DNA from: Halichondria panicea
Taxonomy: Eukaryota > Porifera > Demospongiae > Suberitida > Halichondriidae
Length of the DNA: 64,000 bases
Direction: 5' to 3'
Assembly: GCF_963675165.1 (NCBI RefSeq)
Contig: NC_087377.1
Span: forward strand, 7,209,122-7,273,121
The notes beneath the pieces were generated by a model. It was not told the DNA's origin and did no database searches. It saw only the letters and a program-made list of their open reading frames with translations. Positions 56,845 to 64,000 of this stretch are shown in pieces; position 1 is the stretch's first letter, and each line of letters opens with the position of its first letter. The position numbers and the translations under genes were made by a program.

Positions 56845-59800
56845 ATGGCTTGGAGAATGAAGATAAAACTTCCAAAGCTGCAAATAACTCAAAGGCAAAC
56901 AGGTTCAGCTGTGAGAAGGTCTGTTACTCCCAGGGGTCTGCCGAAGGCCAATCATGAGACTGAAACAACAGTGAAAACAAGCACTGATCATGAAGCCAAT
57001 TCCATCCGGATTGACACCAGCACTCTTGATCAGAATGAAGACGTGGAGAACCAGGGTGCACGAAGTTTGCATGAGATAAAACAAATTGCTAATGCTGAAT
57101 CGTGGGGGAAAATTAGAGAGCGTCTCTTAAAGGCTGCTGTTGAAAGTTCTATTCTTCCACCTGGCCAGTCTTGCAGTGTGTGCGCTAACTGTGCACAGTA
57201 CAGATGTGTTGATTGTGGGCCTACAATATACTATTGTGAGGCTTGTCTCGGAGATTCTCATTTGATGCGCAACATTTTTCACTGTGCTGAACTGGGAGGT
57301 AAGGATTGATTTAATTGTTATGTTGAGCCTGGTTACTTTTACAGGATGAAATGTACAAGCCAATAACTATCGAGGGCCGGTGTATTGATGTCTCTCCTAA
57401 TCACCAATGTTCCACAAAGAAGGCAGTACCTCTTTGCTGTATTGACACAAAAGGTTAATTATACCAGTGCCATTCATCCAGTTACTAGTAATTACAATGC
57501 AGGGATTGAGCACAGAATCCAGTTTTGGTGTTGTGAATGTGAGACTGTATGTGAAACAATGATACGAGCTCGTCTATGGCCAGCAAGCCCAAGATTCCCA
57601 GAAACAGCATTCACTTTTGAGCTACTAGACTGGGCCGAGTCGCTTCTTCTGGAATGTCAAGTAGCACTTGGTGACTTTTGCAGGTCATTATACTTTAATT
57701 GCCCACATTTAGTGAAGAAGGTGTGTGGTATGATTTGATGTGATACTTTCATTACACTGTTTTTGTTTCTGTTAGAGAAGAGACATTTATGCTTCAATGA
57801 TCGACGCTTTTGAAGAATACAGGTGCTTTTTATTAACAGCTACACTGTAAAAAATGAAGTGCGGTGACTGCACTTTTTTCATTTTACAGTGTATATATGC
57901 CGTATAGATAGCGGGTTATTTTCGGAAAATTCTCATATTTTTCGTATTTAGAGCATTAATCGTATGCGCAATAGAATGTATGTTAGTATAATTATTCTAA
58001 GCTGTAGAATATGAATTAGGTAGAGTTCATACGAAACATTGCTATAGTTATGTTACATTATGATACATGGTCACATTGCCTTTCTATGACATACTGACTG
58101 TATGTCAGTATATAGGTATTTGAAAATGGAACTCCGGCATATGAGTTTCGTGAGCCCAAAGCTTGACAGTGGCAACATCTGTCCAGCTTGTCCAAAGGTA
58201 AGTTGAAAGTACTTGTATTTCTGATCACCTTTCCTTAGAATGACGGAAGCCTTTTCATTTCAATGGATGCTTTGTTTGGTCTACCCCGAAAAAAGTCTGC
58301 TGGGAAGAGCCACAGGCCTCCACTTCATGACTCTCTATTTTTTAAAGATCAAAGCAGTGTTGATGAGTATGTGTCAAATTCTTCCGAGATTAGGGAACTA
58401 CACAGAGTATGTTTATCATTAATAAAGGCCAGTTACTGTATCACACACAGACTTGTAATGATTTCCTTGCTGGAAGTGCATTGAGATCTGCAAATAGATA
58501 CTGTGCCCTCGATGAGACAGCTGTGTTTGGATCTGCCTGTAGACATGAATTTCCCCTCATGTTTATCAATTTGAAGCATGGTGAAAGGTGAATGTATCTG
58601 AACTGTATTTTTCATGCAGCTCTATTTAAAGTAAATTTTCAGGTTGTCATATGCAAAGTGGTTGCTGCTAGAAATGGTTCAGAATTATCCCACTCAGAAA
58701 CTTAATATCATGTATGATATTGCTTGCAAGCTCCATAAAAACTTATTGGTGAGTTGTACAGGATCAATTATGGAGGTACATATATCCATTTATTACGGTA
58801 TTTAGAAATCAGAGTGTTCTGAAGTCTTAGAGAAAATTGACCTGTCAATTCCATCGTTTCATGCATTTGGTCACAATGCACAGTGCCAGGTAACGTGAAC
58901 ATTTCAACCCTTGTGTTATGGTGTGTGTATTCATTACTTACTAGGCGGCTTATGGACCTACTCGACGAATAGAGTTAGGGCTCTCAGATGGTGAGGTAAT
59001 GGAACGTTTGTGGTCATACCTGCGACGGTTTTCTCGAATGACGAAGGAAATGCGACCATCTCACCGGATTGATGTACTCACTCACGCATTGTTGTTTTAT
59101 GGATCTAGAACGAAGCAAAAATTAGGTTAGAAAGTATTATATAAATCATAATAATTGATGTACGTTTATGCAGGGACTTTGCTGGCTAACCGCTGGAAAA
59201 AGGCAGAAGGGCTTAAACTTGCTGCGCAAAGTTCTTATGAGGAACTCACATCCTCTTTACCAGGTACTTACGCGTATATAGCCTCGGTCTTCCTGCCGAG
59301 TTATAATTATTGGAACGGCAAACAAATTATACGAAAACTCGGCCTGGGACCCATAAAATTATTAATGTCAGGTGTATTAATTATTCTTATGTATATAGAA
59401 ACTGTCACTGAGGACAATGTGAAACAGTGGGTTGAAGAGGATAGAGTTCTTATCTCTTCCTGTGTTGTGGCGAATTCCGGACAAGCTGACTGGAAGATCA
59501 CCTATGTTCAGCTGCTGCACACTTTGTGTACAGAAGATCTGTCAACACTGCAATATATAAGGTGGCTTGCAAGCATGTCTATTAATTTTTATGTACATTT
59601 ACAAAACTATAGACTCAAGAAACAACTAGAGGAATTTGAAAAAAAGCACGGGATAGCTGCTCGCTGGGATACCAGTGACCCCCAGTACATTGCAGCAAGA
59701 TCAATCGACTTGAAAGAGAAGCAGCACCAATTGCAGCTCTCACTTTGGTCTACTGTTTGTCGAAGACAGTTTCTTGTGAAAACAAAAGCAAAGTATGCAG

Positions 59801-60441
59801 GTATAATTATAGTGACCCCCATGACCTGCATGTACATATATACAATGTGATTTCCCTTATACATACATCACGTAGATGGTCAAAAGATTGCTAAAAGACT
59901 TTGCAAAGGAATTTCCAAAGAAACGAAAAAGGCCAATAAGATCCTCTCTGAACACCACCACATTTCTCTACAATTGGACCCATCATACTCAAAGCCAAAC
60001 ATCTCACAAGTTCTTTCTCCAGACAGCACTGTGTGGCAGCAAAGATTTGATGGAGCCCTTGTATCTACACATATGCCACAGTGTGTAAAACGGGATATCA
60101 TCGAAGCATACTTGTTGAAAGAACGATGCAACAAAGAACAGTGTCTCCTGAAAATCGACATGACGAATGTCATTAGCTACTGGCAAGAAAAGGCTTCATG
60201 CATCACAGCTCTCATTCTTGAAACAAGTGGTACAGATGCTTTTAAAGTAGGCTGTGTGTGTCTTTTGAAGAAATGTTTGGTTGAAGTTGAACATAACTGT
60301 TCCAAAGTGACCGTACTTTTTTCTAATATTCTCGAAAACTCTGAAAGTGTTGATTTAGACTCAGAGAATGATAGTTCGGACTCAGAGGATGATCGTTCGG
60401 ACTCAGAGAATGATCGTTCAGACATTGATGTAGATGATTAG
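56845..60441 (+). CDS. KDZ-superfamily (Kyakuja/Dileera/Zisupton) DNA transposase
   Basis: Exons: 56845-57298, about 57328-57720, 57776-57822, 58116-58197, 58239-58406, 58451-58587, 58643-58748, 58806-58889, 58945-59125, 59174-59263, 59399 to about 59800 (perhaps with one more intron near 59560) and 59876-60441. From the third exon on, all phases fit. The N-terminus holds a CxC2-type cysteine cluster (CSVCANCAQYRCVDCG then YYCEACLGDSH). The core has ISMDALFGLPRKK, IMYDIACKLHKNL, HAFGHNAQCQ and LSDGEVMERLWSYLRR, the set I know from KDZ transposases, with acidic residues for cut-and-paste catalysis. The C-terminus is a Ser/Asp-rich acidic repeat (SDSENDRSD). The start was chosen at MAWRMKIK because of its good context. 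Exon 2 has a frame conflict near 57345-57500: two frames each carry part of the expected sequence, so this copy may contain a frameshift. Confidence 0.85.
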
Positions 60442-60927
60442 ATTATTTCTATGCAATTGTTGCATGCATGGTTGGTTGTTCCACTTCATAATCACATGCA
60501 CGTCACTTGCAAATAATATGCTGTTGTCAGAATGTTTGGTATGAATGCACATAATTATACAATAGTTTGCATTCTTCAATGAAGTGATCAACGTTCTTTA
60601 ATTATTATACATAATTATGTGTAATTATAAAAAATACACACTGTATAATTGTTATAGTTTTATGATGCGATAGTTTGGACCTATAGAGTGTAATAGTATA
60701 CTGCCATGCAATAATGCTGTTAAATGCTTGCAGCTGATTATGCTGTACTTTGTGTCTCTTAATTATTCCATGTCATGCATGTGCATATTAGTAGCTATCA
60801 AGTAACCATTTAATCACAATAATTATGACTTCACATTCATGGCATATAATTATTTCTAATAGATGTAGCATAATAATATTCATGCATGCAGTACCATACA
60901 GTGTCAACATCACTATAACAGTACATA
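60442..60927. other. Convergent spacer between transposase and accessory gene
   Basis: AT-rich, with many ATAATTAT words, and no coding content. It should hold both 3' untranslated regions, as the genes meet tail to tail. Confidence 0.6.
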
Positions 60928-63900
60928 CTAATCAGTACACTGGCTTGAACAAAACCATTTGCGTTTCTGGAACGACTCATCGGGGCTAATACCCACACAC
61001 TTCTTGTGGAACCACATTTTACAACTATCACATCTAATCATGGGTTTACTTCGATTATTTGGCTGCTTGCAATGGCAGTACAACTCAACTGTAACAATTT
61101 TTCGATAGAGGTTAGATGCAGGTACTCTCCTTTGACGTGTTTGAGGGAAACAATCTAGGTTCCCTTTAATAAAACCATCCTTCAAGTGTGTACGCATCAA
61201 GTCCACATTCTATGTGCTAAAAGTGGATCAGTGCTATGTACCAATTCCGTGGCATACGCAATGGCAAACACACCGCAATCACTACAATTTAGCTGCTTTT
61301 GCACATTCATTAAGCAAAACGTAGCAGACCTTGTTGAGCAACGCCAGAAACTACAAATTTGTTCAATTGTAGCAGAGCTGATGTCACTGTACATACTGTC
61401 GTACACTTTCAATGTACTGGTATCGCACCACACATTACTAACTGTTACCCAATGAGACTTGCCAACGAGGATGATCTGTACAAAAGGTGTTCCCTCGTCA
61501 ATGATTTTGAATGAGGTAGCCCTTTGCTCAAAGAGGACATTTTGCCAGCCGCTCAACTTATTGTCGCACTGTGATTTCAGCATAATTTGTGCGGCATTGA
61601 TAATCCGATCATTCAACCACTCTACACTCGACTCCAAGCAGACTTTGTCCTCCTGTTGTAACGTGAACATTGGTGATTTAATCCATGCTTTCATACAAGG
61701 CTTTACAGGACTGTCGCTGATTTCAATAGTTGATTGGTTTTTGCTGGTAGTATCTGTCTTAGCTTGGGAAGCTTGGAGAGCTTTTGTGAGGTTTTTTTTC
61801 GATTTTTTTTTGCTTTCTTATCCACTGGTTGTGAATCAATCTCAATTGATTGTATGTTTTCATGAGATTGTACATGGTTTGCATGAGAGAGCAAATCAGA
61901 ATCAGAATCGGATGATATCTCCGACATGACCCTAGATCGTTTCGGCTTGACTGAAGACTTGAGTGGCTCGGGGTGACTGCGTTTTGGCTTTGATTGTGAC
62001 AAGAGGCCAACAGGGAAAGGTGGTGGACTGGCTGCAAAAGGCAAATCACCATGGTTACGTGGGAATCCCGGGATACTTGGACAGGGGGTACATATATATA
62101 GGCATCGACAATTATTTAATAATTATGGTTCAATATTAACATAATTATAGACTATAATTATATATAATATACATGCATGCATGCAGTGAGATTTTATATA
62201 CTGGAAGCATGCAGTGAGATTTTATATACTGGAAGGATAATAATTATGATGATGCATGCCTGCCATGCATGCAGTGCATGCTGACTCACCAACAGTGACA
62301 ACAGCATGAAGCCAATTTATTACTTCTGGTGTGAATGCTTGTAACACATCTGATGTTCCCACAATTTGTGTGTACTCCATCCTAAGAGCAAAACCAAATC
62401 CACGAAAGCCAAGTTCATCAAGTTCATCAAACTGTAAATATTAATAAGAGTCACTGACACTGGAGCATCTAAAACCTATTATATATACAGGACTGGGGCA
62501 CTTAAAACCTTACTGCAGTGCTGAACTGGGGCACCTAAAAACCTTACCGCAGTACTGGACTGGGGCACCTAAAACCTTATTGCAGTGCTGAACTGGGGCA
62601 CCTAAAACCTTATTGCAGTGCTAAACTGGGGCACCTAAAACCTTATTGTAGTACTTGACTGGGGCACCTAAAACCTTATATTGCGCAGTATATACTGCAT
62701 GCATGGACTGGGGTATGGACTGGGATATGGCCTAAACCTTATATATATATATACTGCATGCAGTACTAGATTGGGGCGCCTAAATTCTTACTGCAGTATG
62801 CATAAACTGGACTGCATGGGGCACCTAAAACCTTATAATTATACTGGAGTACATGCATGGGGCTGCATGGGGAACCTAAAACCTTACTGCATTCAGTACA
62901 GGACTGGGGCACCTATAGAACCTACTGTATATAACAGAACAACTTGGCCGCATGATTCTCTGAGCTGCATGCGCATGCACCAGACGAGTATATAACTGCG
63001 TAATTATAGGGGGTACATTTGCCGATTTGGCGAATCAAAGTGAGGGTCGACAAAATTAAAAATTGCCTAGATACGCAGTCCCAGTATAATTTTATCGTAC
63101 AAAGTTATAATGATCTCATGATCGTCAAATTAAAAATCAGCAATAATACTTCAATCGCCAAACAATATAATTATATAGGCTCCCCAAATTACCCGCTATA
63201 TATACGGTATGGTTTTATAATTAGGTGCTCTGCGTGGTTCAAATATACTTATAATGTGCTGTATGCGTATATACACGTATATATAATTAACATACCAGCT
63301 TCTGAATCTTCCCAAAACGTTTCTCAGCTTCTTTTAGGACACCTTTATGGGAGAGTTGCTCATTCGTTTCAGAACGTTCTCTCAGAGCTTGTTTCTCATC
63401 GCTAGACAAGTTATTATAAGCTTCACTGGCTTCCTTGTTAAAAACACCTGGATTTCCAGCGGTTGCAATGGCACTCTTTCCACCTGTGTGCATGCATGCA
63501 GAACAATAGAGTATCTTGACAATGCATGTGTTTGTATGTGGATGTCGTATACATGCATGTATATATGTCTAGACCATGTATGCATGACGCTAATATATAT
63601 ATACCTTCAGATTTTCCGTACTCTTTTAGAAATTGGTGCCATGGCCCGCTTGACTTCTTCGGAATGTTGTACTGATCAGAGGGACCAGATTCACCCGCAT
63701 CAATGCCACCATGCTTAATTTTCATGTTTTCTCGGCGTATCCAGTTCTGTTCAACATCCATGAATCAATTCATCAAAAATACTACGTACTTCACTCAGTG
63801 AAAAAATGGTAATAAATCTACCTATAGATCTGCATAGTACATGATATAGTAAAAATAAATGTACCCTTATCTGCTTCTCGTTGAGGCCTGTACGGTCCTT

Positions 63901-64000
63901 TGCCATTTCCAGGAATGGTTGCTTTTTTTTGCCCCAACCTGTCATACCCTTTCGGTACAGCGACAGCAATATTGTAGTTGTTGAAGTGGAGAAAGGGGCA
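60928..64000 (-). CDS. Accessory gene of the KDZ element: homeodomain-like, HMG-like, Ulp1 protease, PHD finger (5' end beyond window)
   Basis: Exons run leftwards and join in phase: 64000-63865, 63746-63605, 63483-63296, 62431-62290 and 62031-60928. The first junction creates GLNEKQIR/NWIRRENMK, like homeodomain helices 2-3. The next (GPWHQFLKEYGKSEG, then EAYNNLSSDEKQALRERSE) resembles an HMG box. Then come FDELDELGFRGFGF, a basic stretch (DKKAKKNRKKTSQK) and a SUMO-interacting-like TIEISDSP. The Ulp1/C48 protease shows the H (KSHWVTVSN), D (KVYDSMY), Q (NVQKQ) and C (CSDCGVFAIAYA) residues. A PHD finger (YCHCKQ, MIRCDSCKMWFHKKC, WFCSSQC) ends the protein. The last exon has two frame changes: one near the A8/A9 runs (about 61790-61811) and one near 61200 between protease and PHD. 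These may be assembly errors or decay. A DNA-binding deSUMOylase-like partner of the transposase is inference. Confidence 0.7.
62482..62925. repeat. ~33-bp tandem repeat in accessory-gene intron
   Basis: The unit GGGGCACCTAAAACCTTA followed by a CTGCAGT-like spacer recurs about a dozen times, degenerating to the right. It lies in the intron between exons 63296 and 62431. Confidence 0.85.

Noticed and set aside
57454-57467. A 14-nt intron (GT...AG) that would mend the transposase frame in exon 2
   Set aside because: Too short to be spliced and the phases do not fit; a frameshift or an alternative acceptor near 57327 is more likely.
59974-60441. A separate short gene at the end of the transposase
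   Set aside because: The frame continues in phase from the exon starting at 59876; it is the transposase C-terminus.
63347-63718. Plus-strand frame opposite the accessory gene
   Set aside because: It is antisense to the HMG-like exons, whose splice borders and phases are consistent on the minus strand.

Overview
This is eukaryotic, AT-rich DNA with short GT/AG introns, single-domain exons and very many small inverted-repeat transposons. Exon structure, receptor types and the repeat termini (many copies of a hairpin ending in TATAGCGGG(A/T)AATTTTCG) suggest a sponge, plausibly a demosponge like Amphimedon. That species-level guess is inference only. A 200-base run of N at 43695-43894 shows it is a draft assembly.

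The dominant content is a cluster of paralogous single-pass receptor genes. Three complete or fragmentary genes plus one cut by the window edge lie on the minus strand (A 1-2842 partial, F 6427-7476 pseudogene, B 12722-16689, C 34383-38941), and two lie on the plus strand (D 44091-48203, E 50126-54885). Each complete gene encodes a signal peptide, an Ig-like domain, a fibronectin-III-like domain, three further beta-rich modules, a Pro/Thr stalk, one membrane helix and a tail with repeated YxxV/I motifs. Almost every domain is one exon bounded by phase-1 introns. A, D and E form one subfamily (with a 15/18-nt microexon); B, C and F form another.

Between and inside these genes are mobile elements: a BEL/Pao LTR retrotransposon with identical LTRs but frameshifted pol (18751-24916, minus); two copies of a larger inverted-repeat element (8857-11614 and 39162-41129), both with nested insertions; a 2.06-kb element with 9-bp target duplications carrying RecQ-like helicase and ZAD-like zinc-finger fragments (41204-43263); a Tc1/mariner-like relic in gene D intron 1; and many MITEs. 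At 25.0-29.5 kb there are remains of a tetraspan-like gene and the membrane and cytoplasmic exons of another receptor (G).

The right end (56.8-64 kb) holds a KDZ-type (Kyakuja/Dileera/Zisupton) transposase with about 13 exons on the plus strand. Facing it tail-to-tail is a minus-strand gene that runs off the window. Its exons join in phase to give a homeodomain-like helix, an HMG-box-like segment, a basic region, a Ulp1/C48 SUMO-type protease and a C-terminal PHD finger. The pair looks like one large DNA transposon with a chromatin/SUMO accessory protein, and is with the receptor cluster the most interesting part of the window.
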